This document shows positions 49,388-57,996 of a stretch of 64,000 nucleotides of DNA, piece after piece. The notes beneath the pieces were generated by a model that saw only the letters and a list, made by a program, of their open reading frames with translations, was not told the DNA's origin and did not search any database. This DNA is from Albimonas donghaensis (lineage in GTDB: Bacteria > Pseudomonadota > Alphaproteobacteria > Rhodobacterales > Rhodobacteraceae): positions 186,001 to 250,000 of the forward strand of contig NZ_FNMZ01000004.1 in NCBI RefSeq assembly GCF_900106695.1, given 5' to 3'. Numbering within the stretch: position 1 is the first letter of the stretch; each line of letters starts with the position of its first letter. A program made the translations under genes and the position numbers.

Positions 49388-50428
49388 ATGCCCCGAGACG
49401 ATCAGGCCGCCGCCCCCCTGCCCTTCGCCGCGCCCCCCGCGCCCGGCGAGGCGATCGAGGCCGCGCCGGGCGTGCTGTGGATGCGCTTCAACCTGCCCTT
49501 CGCGCTGAACCACGTGAACATCTACGCGCTGGAGGACGGGCCGGGCTGGGCGGTGCTGGATACCGGGATCGGCGACGAACCCACCAAGCTGGCCTGGGAG
49601 GCGGCCTTCGCCGGCCCGCTGCGCGGCCGGCCGCTGACCCGGGTCATCGTCACCCATCACCATCCCGACCATGTCGGGCTCGCCGGCTGGCTGTGCGAGA
49701 CCCATGACGTCCCCCTTCATATGGGGGAGACGGAATACCTGACCTCGCGCTTCTACCTGTCGGGCCGCGACGCGGTGCATGGCGACTTCCAGCGGGATTT
49801 CTACAGCCGTCACGGCATGGACGCGGGCCTGGTCGAGGCGGTGGTCGGGCGCGGGCATCGCTATCTGGAGATGCTGACCGGCATGCCGCCGCGCTTCGTC
49901 TCGATGGATGCCGGCGAGACGCTGGACATCGGCGGGCGGCGGTTCGAGATCCTCAAGGGCGGCGGCCACGCCCCCGACCAGGCCATGCTGTTCTGCCGGG
50001 ACGAGGGGCTGTTCTTCGCCGCCGACCAGGTGCTGCAGCGGATCACGCCCAACATCTCGGTCCACGCGCCCCAGCCGGAGGGCGACCCGCTGGGCCGCTT
50101 CTTCCGCTCGCTCGCCGCGATCAAGGAGACGGTGCCCGACGGAACCCTGACCCTGCCCGGCCACGAACTGCCGATGACCGCCCTGCACCGGCGGGTGGAC
50201 GAACTGCGCGGCCATCACGACGCCCGCTGCGACCAGATCATGGAGATGGTCGCCGAGGGTCCGCTGACCACCGCCGAGATCACGCCGCGCCTGTTCCGCC
50301 GCCAGCTCGACGCGCACCAGACCAGTTTCGCCTTCTCCGAGGCGCTGGCCCATGTGAACCGCCTGCTGTGCGACGGGCGGCTGGTCGCGGCCGACGATGA
50401 CGGCGTGATCCGCGTCTCCGCCGCCTGA
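49388..50428 (+). CDS. MBL-fold metallohydrolase
   Basis: A 346-residue metallo-beta-lactamase-fold hydrolase. The metal-binding motif is VTHHHPDHVGLAGWL (H-x-H-x-D-H), with a downstream His in GGGHAPDQ and another in LPGHELP. C-terminal about 80 residues (LRGHHDARCDQIMEMVAE onwards) are a winged-helix-like domain found in the LACTB2/hydroxyacylglutathione-hydrolase-like subgroup. It may hydrolyse a thioester or ester. AGGAAAGGA precedes the ATG. Upstream, A/T-rich DNA at 49268-49290 with TATGAT and CATAAT may hold its promoter. Confidence 0.9.
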   Translation: MPRDDQAAAPLPFAAPPAPGEAIEAAPGVLWMRFNLPFALNHVNIYALEDGPGWAVLDTGIGDEPTKLAWEAAFAGPLRGRPLTRVIVTHHHPDHVGLAGWLCETHDVPLHMGETEYLTSRFYLSGRDAVHGDFQRDFYSRHGMDAGLVEAVVGRGHRYLEMLTGMPPRFVSMDAGETLDIGGRRFEILKGGGHAPDQAMLFCRDEGLFFAADQVLQRITPNISVHAPQPEGDPLGRFFRSLAAIKETVPDGTLTLPGHELPMTALHRRVDELRGHHDARCDQIMEMVAEGPLTTAEITPRLFRRQLDAHQTSFAFSEALAHVNRLLCDGRLVAADDDGVIRVSAA

Positions 50429-50462
50429 GCCCTGTCGATGCCCGGCCCCCGCGGGTCGCGGC

Positions 50463-50495
50463 GCCCCCCCGCCCGAGGTCGGGGAGCGGGGGGGC
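50463..50495 (+). terminator. Hairpin after the MBL-fold gene
   Basis: GCCCCCCCGC (50463-50472) and GCGGGGGGGC (50486-50495) pair perfectly over 10 bp with a 13-nt loop, 35 nt after the stop codon. There is no U tract. A terminator role is likely, but not certain. Confidence 0.5.
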
Positions 50496-50619
50496 CCGGG
50501 CCGGGCCGGGGTTTCAGGCCGCCGGACAGGGCGGCCTCTCCCCCCTCGCGTCCCGCCTCCGGCCGGTCTAGGTTGCGCGCGCCCGCCCCCTCCCTCGCCG
50601 GAAAGACCCCACGCGCCCG

Positions 50620-52731
50620 ATGACGGATCTCACGCCCCTCCTCCGCTCAGTTTTCGGCTTCGACGCCTTCCGCCCCGGCCAGGAGGAGATCGTCTCGGCC
50701 ATCGAGGCGGGGCGCGACGTGCTGGCGATCATGCCCACCGGCGGCGGCAAGTCGTTGTGCTTCCAGCTCCCGGCGCTGGCGCGCGAGGGGGTGACGGTCG
50801 TGGTCTCCCCGCTCATCGCGCTGATGCGCGACCAGGTGGCGGGGCTGCGCGAGGCCGGCGTGGAGGCCGGGGCCCTGACCTCGGCCAACGCGCCCGAGGA
50901 GAACGAGCGCATCTTCGACGCCATCGACCGCGGGACGCTGAAGCTGCTCTACCTCGCGCCCGAGCGGCTGTCCTCCTCCCGCGCCCTGCTCGCCCGGCTG
51001 AACGTCAGCCTGCTGGCGGTGGACGAGGCGCATTGCGTCTCCCAGTGGGGGCATGATTTCCGGCCGGATTACCTGAAGATCGGCGACCTGCGCCGCAGCC
51101 TCGGCGACGTGCAGACCGCGGCCTTCACCGCCACCGCCGACGAGGAGACCCGCGAGGAGATCGCCGCCAAGCTGTTCGACGCGGCGCCCGAGACCTTCCT
51201 GCGCGGCTTCGACCGCCCCAACCTGTTCCTGGCCTTCGAGCCCAAGACCCGGCCCCGCCAGCAGCTGATGGACTTCGTGCTGCCGCGCCGCGGGCGGTCG
51301 GGCATCGTCTATGCGGGCTCGCGCAACAAGACCGAGGTGCTGGCCCAGGCGCTGCGCGACGCGGGCATGCCCTCGCTCGCCTATCACGCGGGGCTGGACG
51401 GGCCGGTGCGCGCCGAGGTGCAGGACCGCTTCGACCGCGAGGACGGCATGGTGATCTGCGCCACGGTCGCCTTCGGGATGGGCGTGGACAAGCCCGACAT
51501 CCGCTTCGTGGCCCATGCCGACCTGCCGAAATCGGTGGAGTCCTATTACCAGGAGATCGGGCGCGCCGGCCGCGACGGGGCCCCGGCCGACACGCTGACC
51601 CTGTTCGGCGCCGAGGACATCAAGCTGCGCCGCATGCAGATCGACGAGAGCCCCGCGCCCGAAGAGCGTCGCCGCGCCGATCACCAGCGGCTCAACGCGC
51701 TTTTGTCGCTGGCCGAGGCGCCGGGCTGCCGCCGCCAGACCCTGCTCGCCTATTTCGGGGAGGCCCGGCCCGAGCCCTGCGGGAATTGCGACCTGTGCCG
51801 CAACCCGCCCGTGCTTTTCGACGCGACCGAGGCCGCGCAGAAGGCGCTGTCCGCGATCTATCGCACCGGCGAGAGCTTCGGGGCCGAGCACATCATCAAC
51901 GTGCTGATCGGCAAGACCGATGCGCGGGGGGAGCGGCTGGGCCATGACCAGCTCGCGGTCTACGGGCTGGGCCGGGACATGGACAAGGGAACCTGGCGCG
52001 GCGTGCTGCGGCAGCTGCTGGCGCTGGGGATGGCGGCGGTGGACGGGCGCACCGGGGGCTGGCGGCTGACCGAGGAGGCGCGCCCGGTCCTGCGCGGCGA
52101 GACCCGGCTGCAATTGCGCAAGGACGCCATGGCGCCGCGCGGCGCGGGGCGGCCGGACGGGCGCGCCGCCCCCTCCGCCCTGGTGGACCCGGAGGACGAG
52201 GCGCTGCTCGCCGCCCTCAAGCGCCTGCGGCGGGAGCTGGCGGAGGCGCAGAACGCGCCCGCCTACATCGTGTTCCCGGACCGCACGCTGATCGAGATGG
52301 CGACGAAGAAGCCGCGCAGTCTCGATGAGATGGGGCGGATTTCGGGGGTCGGCGCGGCCAAGCTGGCGCGCTACGGCGCGGCCTTCCTGGAGGCGCTGAC
52401 CGGCGCCCCCGCGCCCGAGGAGCATCCCGCCCGCAACCGCCTGTCGGCCGCGGCGGCGCGAGGGGCGGGCCGCAACGGGGCGCGGGACGGGGACGGACCC
52501 GACGCCGGCGCGCTTTTCGACGCGCTGCGCGCCGCCCAGACCTCGCTCGCCCGCGGCGCGGACGGGACCGGCAAGCCGCTGGCCTGCACCGCGGCCACGC
52601 TCGCCAAGATCGCCGAGCGCCGCCCCGCCGACCTGGAGACGCTCGCCGGCATTCCGGGCATGAGCGCCGCCAAGGCGGAGCGTTTCGGCCCCGCTTTCCT
52701 GTCGATCCTCGCGGGCGACCCGGACGCCTGA
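50620..52731 (+). CDS. recQ: ATP-dependent DNA helicase RecQ
   Basis: A 703-residue 3'-5' DNA helicase for recombination and repair. Motif 0 is FRPGQEEIV, Walker A IMPTGGGKS (residues 37-45), DEAH box LAVDEAHCVSQWGHDFRPDY, motif VI EIGRAGRDGAPA. The zinc cysteines are in APGCRRQ and EPCGNCDLC, followed by the RQC winged helix. Two HRDC-like segments follow: residues 524-595 and about 628-700. E. coli RecQ is 609 residues with one HRDC, so the second copy is extra. The ATG has only a weak ribosome-binding site. It is a monocistronic gene. Confidence 0.95.
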   Translation: MTDLTPLLRSVFGFDAFRPGQEEIVSAIEAGRDVLAIMPTGGGKSLCFQLPALAREGVTVVVSPLIALMRDQVAGLREAGVEAGALTSANAPEENERIFDAIDRGTLKLLYLAPERLSSSRALLARLNVSLLAVDEAHCVSQWGHDFRPDYLKIGDLRRSLGDVQTAAFTATADEETREEIAAKLFDAAPETFLRGFDRPNLFLAFEPKTRPRQQLMDFVLPRRGRSGIVYAGSRNKTEVLAQALRDAGMPSLAYHAGLDGPVRAEVQDRFDREDGMVICATVAFGMGVDKPDIRFVAHADLPKSVESYYQEIGRAGRDGAPADTLTLFGAEDIKLRRMQIDESPAPEERRRADHQRLNALLSLAEAPGCRRQTLLAYFGEARPEPCGNCDLCRNPPVLFDATEAAQKALSAIYRTGESFGAEHIINVLIGKTDARGERLGHDQLAVYGLGRDMDKGTWRGVLRQLLALGMAAVDGRTGGWRLTEEARPVLRGETRLQLRKDAMAPRGAGRPDGRAAPSALVDPEDEALLAALKRLRRELAEAQNAPAYIVFPDRTLIEMATKKPRSLDEMGRISGVGAAKLARYGAAFLEALTGAPAPEEHPARNRLSAAAARGAGRNGARDGDGPDAGALFDALRAAQTSLARGADGTGKPLACTAATLAKIAERRPADLETLAGIPGMSAAKAERFGPAFLSILAGDPDA

Positions 52732-53045
52732 TCGGCGACGACGCGCGTCTCGCCCGCCCCCGAGCGCGCCCCGCAAGGACCGGCCCGCGCGATCGCGCGC
52801 CCCCCTGACCTCAGGAAAGATCCGCGCGCGATCCGCGACGTCGGGCGCGCCCGGCATGTCGCGGCGTGTCGCGGCGTTCCCGGGCGGCGCCGCTCCGGCC
52901 GCGGCCGCTCTCCCACGGCTTCCGGCCCTTTCGCCGCCCCGGACGGAGCCGCCGCGGGGGGCCCTTCACACCGGGCCTTTCACACCGGGCCTGCGAACGG
53001 GGCCTGTCTCACGGCGTCCCCTCTCCTCCGGAGCGGCCCGGCGCC
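52732..53045. other. Convergent intergenic region between recQ and the hydroxylase gene
   Basis: A 314-nt stretch between two convergent genes. It contains the exact 14-bp tandem repeat TTCACACCGGGCCT at 52965-52978 and 52979-52992. No strong hairpin or gene was recognised. Confidence 0.55.
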
Positions 53046-53843
53046 TCAGCGCGGGCCCCGCGCGCGAGGCCGCTCCGCTGATTGGTCGGCGCGCGTCCGC
53101 TCCGGTCGCCAGACGGTGCCGAAAACATGATCCCAAAGCGGGCTGGTGACGCCGAAATTCGCCGTCTCGTCCCGGTGGTGGTGGATCGCGTGATGGCGGC
53201 GCAGGACCCGCCCGATGCGGGAGGTCATGGGCAGCTGGTGGCAGGCGAAATGCACGAACTCGTAGGCCGCGAACCCCGCCGCGCCGCCGGCCAGCGCCGC
53301 CAGCGCGAAGCCCGCCGGGAAGCCCAGCGCCAGCATCCCGGCCAGCAGCGACGCCCCCAGCGGAAGGGCGAAGCCGTGCCGGCCGCTGACCACGTCGTCC
53401 GGGTCCTGCGGATCGCGATGATGGCTGCGGTGGCCGGGGAGCAGCCGACGCACCCGCCGCAGTCCGGGCGCGCGCGGGGTCCAGTGCAGCACGAAGCGAT
53501 GCAGCAGATATTCCAGCAGGCTCCACCAGATCAGCCCGTAAAGCAGGCCGAGCACCGCCTCCGGCCCCGACGCCGCCGCCGCGCGCCCGCCCGTGAGCCC
53601 GTCCAGCGACAGCGCCGCCGCGAGCAGCAGGGCCGAGGCCGGGGCGAACACCCGCGCCACGCGGGACAGGTCGGGATGGCGCGCGGCGGCGCGCAGGGTC
53701 AGGGCGCGGCTTGGGCCCGGCGCCTGCGGCGATGCGGTCTGCGTTGCGGGCGATATCCGGGGCTGCGTTCGGGGCGGCGATCCGTGGGGCGGACCCTGCC
53801 GCGATCCGGTCGATCCCGACGATCCGGGGGGCGAGGCTCTCAT
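53046..53843 (-). CDS. Sterol desaturase/fatty acid hydroxylase superfamily protein
   Basis: A 265-residue membrane-bound di-iron oxygenase. The histidine clusters are EYLLHRFVLH, GHRSHHRDP, EFVHFACHQLP and RRHHAIHHHRDETANFG, followed by SPLWDHVFGT, the family end. Two or three hydrophobic segments anchor it. It would hydroxylate an acyl or sterol-like chain (for example 2- or 3-hydroxylation of fatty acids in lipids). The first 55 residues are Pro/Ser-rich low complexity; the ATG at 53841-53843 has AGGAG. It diverges from the exonuclease III gene. Confidence 0.86.
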   Translation of the reverse strand: MRASPPGSSGSTGSRQGPPHGSPPRTQPRISPATQTASPQAPGPSRALTLRAAARHPDLSRVARVFAPASALLLAAALSLDGLTGGRAAAASGPEAVLGLLYGLIWWSLLEYLLHRFVLHWTPRAPGLRRVRRLLPGHRSHHRDPQDPDDVVSGRHGFALPLGASLLAGMLALGFPAGFALAALAGGAAGFAAYEFVHFACHQLPMTSRIGRVLRRHHAIHHHRDETANFGVTSPLWDHVFGTVWRPERTRADQSAERPRARGPR

Positions 53844-54079
53844 CGGCGGCTCCTGCCTGCGCGCCGCGAGCGGGGCCGGCGGCTTGTCTGCGCCCAGACT
53901 CGGCCCTCAAGGCTAATACTTCTTTAAAGGCCCGCCCTCCGCCCGCCCCGAACGCTCGCCCCGAACGCTCGCGCCGGACGCCCGCGCCGCGTTGCGCCGG
54001 CGCGCCCGCCGCCCTAGTCTCCGCCCCCGTTCCCCGCGCAGGCCCCCGGCCCGCCGGACCGCCAGCGAAAGGGCCCCCG

Positions 54080-54865
54080 ATGCGGATCGCCACGTTCAAC
54101 ATCAACGGCGTCAAGGCGCGCCTGCCCGCACTGCTGGACTGGCTCGCCCGCGCCGAGGCCGACGTGGTCTGCCTCCAGGAGATCAAGAGCCAGGACCATA
54201 CCTTCCCGCGCGAACCCTTCGAGGACGCCGGGTGGAACCTGGAGACCCACGGCCAGAAGGGCTTCAACGGCGTCGCCATCCTGTCGCGCCGCCCGATCGA
54301 GGACGTGACCCGCGGCCTTCCCGGCGACGATGCAGACGAGCAGGCCCGCTATATCGAGGCCACGATCTCCGGCGACGCCGGCGGCGCGATCCGGGTCTGC
54401 GGGCTCTACCTGCCCAACGGCAACCCGACGCCGGGGCCGAAATACGACTACAAGCTCGCCTGGATGGAGCGTTTGCGCGCCCGCGCCGCCGAACTGATCG
54501 CGGGGGAGGAGACCGCGCTGCTGGCCGGCGATTTCAACGTGATCCCCCAGCCCGAGGACGCCGCCCGCCCCGAGGCCTGGACCGAGGACGCGCTGGCCCT
54601 GCCCGAAACCCGCGCCGCCTGGCGGCGGATCGTCAACCAGGGCTGGACCGACGCCATCCGCGCCTTTCATCCGGGGCCGGAGGTCTACACGTTCTGGGAT
54701 TACCAGGCCGGCGCCTGGCAGAAGAACGACGGCATCCGCATCGACCATCTGCTGCTGAGCCCGCAGGCCGCGGACCGGCTCGCCGGCGCCGGGGTGGACG
54801 TGGCCGCGCGGGGGGGAGAGAAGCCTTCGGACCACACGCCCGCCTGGGTCGACCTCGACCTCTGA
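54080..54865 (+). CDS. xthA: Exodeoxyribonuclease III
   Basis: A 261-residue AP endonuclease/3'-5' exonuclease of the ExoIII family. Catalytic residues are visible: Glu34 in CLQEIKSQD, the metal and base-binding GDFNVIPQPED, and the His-containing SDHTPAW at the C-terminus. The length is close to E. coli XthA (268). AAAGGG precedes the ATG at 54080-54082. Direct repeats (GCCCCGAACGCTC twice, 53945-53970) lie in the divergent region upstream. Confidence 0.94.
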   Translation: MRIATFNINGVKARLPALLDWLARAEADVVCLQEIKSQDHTFPREPFEDAGWNLETHGQKGFNGVAILSRRPIEDVTRGLPGDDADEQARYIEATISGDAGGAIRVCGLYLPNGNPTPGPKYDYKLAWMERLRARAAELIAGEETALLAGDFNVIPQPEDAARPEAWTEDALALPETRAAWRRIVNQGWTDAIRAFHPGPEVYTFWDYQAGAWQKNDGIRIDHLLLSPQAADRLAGAGVDVAARGGEKPSDHTPAWVDLDL

Positions 54866-55067
54866 TCGCGCCGAGGCCGCTCGCCCCGGCGCCGCCCTCG
54901 GCCGGGTTCGGGGCGGCGCCGGCGCCCGGCCGACGCCCGCGGGCCCGCGGGGGCGCCGCTTCCGCCGTCCCCCCCCCCGCGAGGCGCGCCGCGTCGCCCC
55001 GCCCCGCTTGCGCATGGGCCCTGGCTTCCATAGGTAGCGCTCAGCATCCCAAGGAGTCCCGGACCAG

Positions 55068-56189
55068 ATGAGCGTCACGCGCGAAGACATCCTCAAGGCG
55101 CTGTCGCGCGTCAGCGACCCCGCGACCGGCAAGGACCTGGTCGCCGCCGACATGGTGCGCGCGCCCGGCTTCGACCCGGAGACCGGTCTCGCCCGCTTCA
55201 TTCTCGAAGTCGATCCGGCCCGCGGCAAGGCGCTGGAGCCCCTGCTGAAGGCCGCCGAGGCCGCCGTCTCCGCCCTGCCGGGGGTGACCAGGGTCTCCGG
55301 CGTGCTGACCGCGCACGGGCCGGCCGCGGCGCCCTCCGCCGCCGCCCCCGCCCGCGCCGCGCGCCCTGCGCCGGACGGGCCCGCGCCCTCGCTGAAGCTC
55401 GGGCGCCATCCGACCCCGCAGGCCTCGAAGAAGCTGGCGGGGGTGGACCGCATCCTCGCCGTCGCCTCGGGCAAGGGCGGCGTGGGGAAATCCACGCTCT
55501 CGGCCAATCTGGCGGTGGCGCTGGCGGCCGAGGGGCGCCGCGTCGGCCTGCTCGACGCCGATATTCACGGGCCGTCCCAGGCCCGCATGATGGGCGTGTC
55601 GGACCGCCCCAAATCCGACGGCGAGACCATCCTGCCGCTCCACGCCCATGGCGTCACCGTCATGTCCATCGGGCTGATGCTGCCCGAGGACGAGGCGGTG
55701 ATCTGGCGCGGCCCGATGCTGATGGGCGCGCTCCAGCAGATGATGAACCAGGTGCGCTGGGGCGATCTCGACGTGCTGATCGTCGACCTGCCGCCGGGCA
55801 CCGGGGACGTGCAGCTCTCGCTCTGCCAGAAGGCCGAGGTGACGGGCGCGCTGATCGTCTCGACCCCGCAGGACGTCGCCCTGCTCGACGCCAAGAAGGC
55901 GGTGGCGATGTTCCGCAAGCTCGACGCCCCGATCCTGGGCATGATCGAGAACATGTCCGGCTTCGTCTGCCCCCATTGCGGGGGGGAGAGCCATATCTTC
56001 GGCCATGACGGCGCGAAGGAGGAGGCCGGACGGCTGGGCCTGCCCTTCCTGGGCGCGATCCCGCTGCATCTGGCGATCCGGGTGGCGGGGGACGACGGCG
56101 CCCCGATCGTCGCCCGCGATCCCGACGGACCGCAGGCGGCGGCGTTCCGCGCCCTCGCCCGGCGCCTGATCGGGGAGGGCAAGGCATGA
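55068..56189 (+). CDS. mrp: Mrp/ApbC family Fe-S cluster carrier ATPase
   Basis: A 373-residue protein. An N-terminal MIP18/DUF59 domain (residues 1-85) and an Ala/Pro linker lead to the ATPase: deviant Walker A ASGKGGVGKST (residues 133-143), DVLIVDLPPGTGDVQLS, and the C-x-x-C pair CPHCGG that binds a bridging 4Fe-4S cluster. It delivers Fe-S clusters to apo-proteins in the cytoplasm. AAGGAG lies upstream of the ATG. Its stop overlaps the MmcQ/YjbR gene start by 4 nt. Confidence 0.95.
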   Translation: MSVTREDILKALSRVSDPATGKDLVAADMVRAPGFDPETGLARFILEVDPARGKALEPLLKAAEAAVSALPGVTRVSGVLTAHGPAAAPSAAAPARAARPAPDGPAPSLKLGRHPTPQASKKLAGVDRILAVASGKGGVGKSTLSANLAVALAAEGRRVGLLDADIHGPSQARMMGVSDRPKSDGETILPLHAHGVTVMSIGLMLPEDEAVIWRGPMLMGALQQMMNQVRWGDLDVLIVDLPPGTGDVQLSLCQKAEVTGALIVSTPQDVALLDAKKAVAMFRKLDAPILGMIENMSGFVCPHCGGESHIFGHDGAKEEAGRLGLPFLGAIPLHLAIRVAGDDGAPIVARDPDGPQAAAFRALARRLIGEGKA

Positions 56190-56653
56190 GCGGTCACGGA
56201 ACCGGAGACGCGCCGGGCGGCAAGCCCCCGGCCGCCGCCAAGTCCCGCGCGAAATCCGCCGCCAGGCCCGCGGCCGCGCCGGTCGCGCGCATCGCCGCCG
56301 CGGATGTGGAGGCGATGGCGCTGGCCCTGCCCGGCGCCGCGTCGGGCGGCCATTTCAGCGCGCGGGACGTGCGCGTGTCGGGCCGGATCTTCGCCAGCCT
56401 TCCGGCGGATGGCGGCGTGGTGGTGCGCCTGACCGCCGATCAGCAGGCGGCGTGGTCCACGGACGCGCCGGGCGCGCTGGCCCCCATCGCCAGCCGCTTC
56501 GCCCCCCATGGCTGGACCCGCGCCGACCCCGCCCGCCTGAACCGCGAGCAGGCCGCCCGCCTGGTGCGCAACGCCTGGGAGAACGTGGCCCCCCAGCCGC
56601 CGCGCGGCCCGCAGCCGCCGCGCCGCGCCGCCCGTCGCCGCTCGGGCGCCTGA
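56186..56653 (+). CDS. MmcQ/YjbR family protein
   Basis: A 155-residue protein. The core (residues 32-130) has the MmcQ/YjbR signature: ALALPGAASGGHFSARDVRV, then RIFASLPADGGVVVRL and FAPHGWTRADPARL. It is flanked by a lysine/alanine-rich N-terminus (AKSRAKSAARPA) and a Pro/Arg-rich C-terminus (PRRAARRRSGA), both suggesting nucleic-acid contact. The function is not established, though a double-wing DNA-binding fold has been proposed for the family. It is coupled to mrp by a 4-nt overlap. Confidence 0.82.
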   Translation: MSGHGTGDAPGGKPPAAAKSRAKSAARPAAAPVARIAAADVEAMALALPGAASGGHFSARDVRVSGRIFASLPADGGVVVRLTADQQAAWSTDAPGALAPIASRFAPHGWTRADPARLNREQAARLVRNAWENVAPQPPRGPQPPRRAARRRSGA

Positions 56654-57095
56654 GCGGAGCCTTGAGACCGCCGGCGGGGCGATTCGCCTCGCCGGCGGGA
56701 TGCGCCGGTCCGCGGCGGGGATTCGCGGCCGCGTCGCGCCCCGGCGCCCCGCCGGAGGCGCGCGTCCCCGCGCCGTCGCGCAAACGAGGCGCGCCCCGTG
56801 CCGGCCTCACGGCGCGATTTCGGCGCCACGGCATGAAAAAGCCCGCCCGAGCGCCTTTTCCCGCCCGGCCGGCCCCGCTAGACAGCGCCCGTCGCGACCC
56901 GTCGCCCGGCCCTTGGCCGAGCCCGTCGCGACCCCGCTCACCGTCCGTCGTCCGTCGCCGCCCGGTCCCCCCGCGCGGCCATGACGCGGCTCATGTCGGC
57001 GGCCCGCGCTTGCGGCGCCGCCGTCCTGCCGACCATGCTTCACCGATGCGTCCGCAGCCGCCCCGCGGCCGACGCATCCAAACAGGAGGGCGACC
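56654..57095. other. Intergenic region between the mrp operon and the transglutaminase-like gene
   Basis: A 442-nt stretch. Apart from the terminator hairpin at 56668-56698 it has only GC-rich, simple sequence with short CGCC/GTCG repeats (56880-56970, for example GTCGCGACC and CGTCCGTCGTCCGTCG). No gene, RNA or promoter pair is convincing; the last 20 nt carry the CAGGAGGGC ribosome-binding site. Confidence 0.5.
56668..56698 (+). terminator. Hairpin terminator after the mrp operon
   Basis: CCGCCGGCGGGGCG and CGCCTCGCCGGCGG pair over 14 bp (one G-U) with an ATT loop, 14 nt after the MmcQ/YjbR stop. A short G/C stretch follows instead of a U tract. Confidence 0.6.
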
Positions 57096-57917
57096 ATGCG
57101 CCTGCGCCTCGGTTGCCGGATCGCCTACGATCTGGCCGCGCCCACGCCCATCATCGCGCTGCTCAACGTGCATCCCTCGCGCGAGAGCTGGCTGGAACAA
57201 CCCGACCGCCTGCGCATCTCCCCCGCCGTGCCGGTGGAGAGCTATCGGGACGGCTTCGGCAACTGGTGCGCCCGCTTCGTCGCGCCCCAGGGTCGGGTGG
57301 TGATCTCCACCGACGGGATCATCCATGACGACGGCCAGCCCGACCCGCAGGACCGCGAGGCCGGGCAGTCCGCGGTCGAGGACCTGCCCGCCGAGACCAT
57401 CCAGTTCCTGCTCGGCTCGCGCTATTGCGACACCGACCGGCTGATGGACGAGGCCTGGCGGCTGTTCCAGCACACCAAGCCGGGCTGGGAGCGGGTGCAG
57501 GCGATCTGCGAATTCGTCAACGGCCACATCACCTTCGGCTATGAGCACGCGCGCCCGACCCGCACCGCCTGGGAGGCCTATAACGAGGGCGTCGGCGTAT
57601 GCCGCGACTACGCGCATCTGGCCGTCGCCTTCTGCCGCTGCCTGAACATTCCGGCGCGCTACTGCAACGGCATCGTGTCGGATGTGGGGGAGCCGCCGCC
57701 CTATGCGCCGATGGACTTCGCCGCCTATATGGAGGTGTGGCTGGGCGGGCGCTGGCATGTGTTCGATCCGCGCAACCTCAAGCCCCGCATCGGGCGGGTG
57801 CTGGTGGCGCGCGGCCGGGACGCCGCCGACGTGCCCCTGACCCAGAGCTTCGGGCCCGCCAACCTGGCCGAGTTCGCGGTCTGGATCGATCCGTTGTCGG
57901 ACCCGATGATTCCCTGA
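57096..57917 (+). CDS. Transglutaminase-like protein with atypical active site
   Basis: A 273-residue protein with the transglutaminase/protease core. The catalytic-cysteine segment is EGVGVCRDYAHLAVAFCR (Cys169). The segment that normally carries the catalytic His (H-A-W-x-E-V) reads FAAYMEVWLGG, with Ala209 at the His position; the aspartate region is VFDPRN (Asp224). Similar proteins without that histidine occur, as I recall, in a bacterial subfamily. It may be a Cys-only peptidase-like or binding protein. The ATG has AGGAGGG. A shared terminator follows at 57942. Confidence 0.82.
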   Translation: MRLRLGCRIAYDLAAPTPIIALLNVHPSRESWLEQPDRLRISPAVPVESYRDGFGNWCARFVAPQGRVVISTDGIIHDDGQPDPQDREAGQSAVEDLPAETIQFLLGSRYCDTDRLMDEAWRLFQHTKPGWERVQAICEFVNGHITFGYEHARPTRTAWEAYNEGVGVCRDYAHLAVAFCRCLNIPARYCNGIVSDVGEPPPYAPMDFAAYMEVWLGGRWHVFDPRNLKPRIGRVLVARGRDAADVPLTQSFGPANLAEFAVWIDPLSDPMIP

Positions 57918-57941
57918 ACGACGCCCCAACTTAACGACGAA

Positions 57942-57971
57942 CGGGAAGGCCGGCGCGCACCGGCCTTCCCG
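57942..57971. terminator. Bidirectional terminator between convergent genes
   Basis: CGGGAAGGCCGG (57942-57953) and CCGGCCTTCCCG (57960-57971) form a perfect 12-bp stem with a CGCGCA loop. It lies between the transglutaminase-like gene (plus) and the metallopeptidase gene (minus). Confidence 0.75.
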
Positions 57972-57996
57972 CGAACGCGCCTGCGAACGCTGGTCT

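Noticed and set aside
53711-54079. Extension of the exonuclease III frame upstream by 123 codons
   Set aside because: The region overlaps the divergent hydroxylase gene and promoter, and the MRIATFNING start with a ribosome-binding site is the family start.
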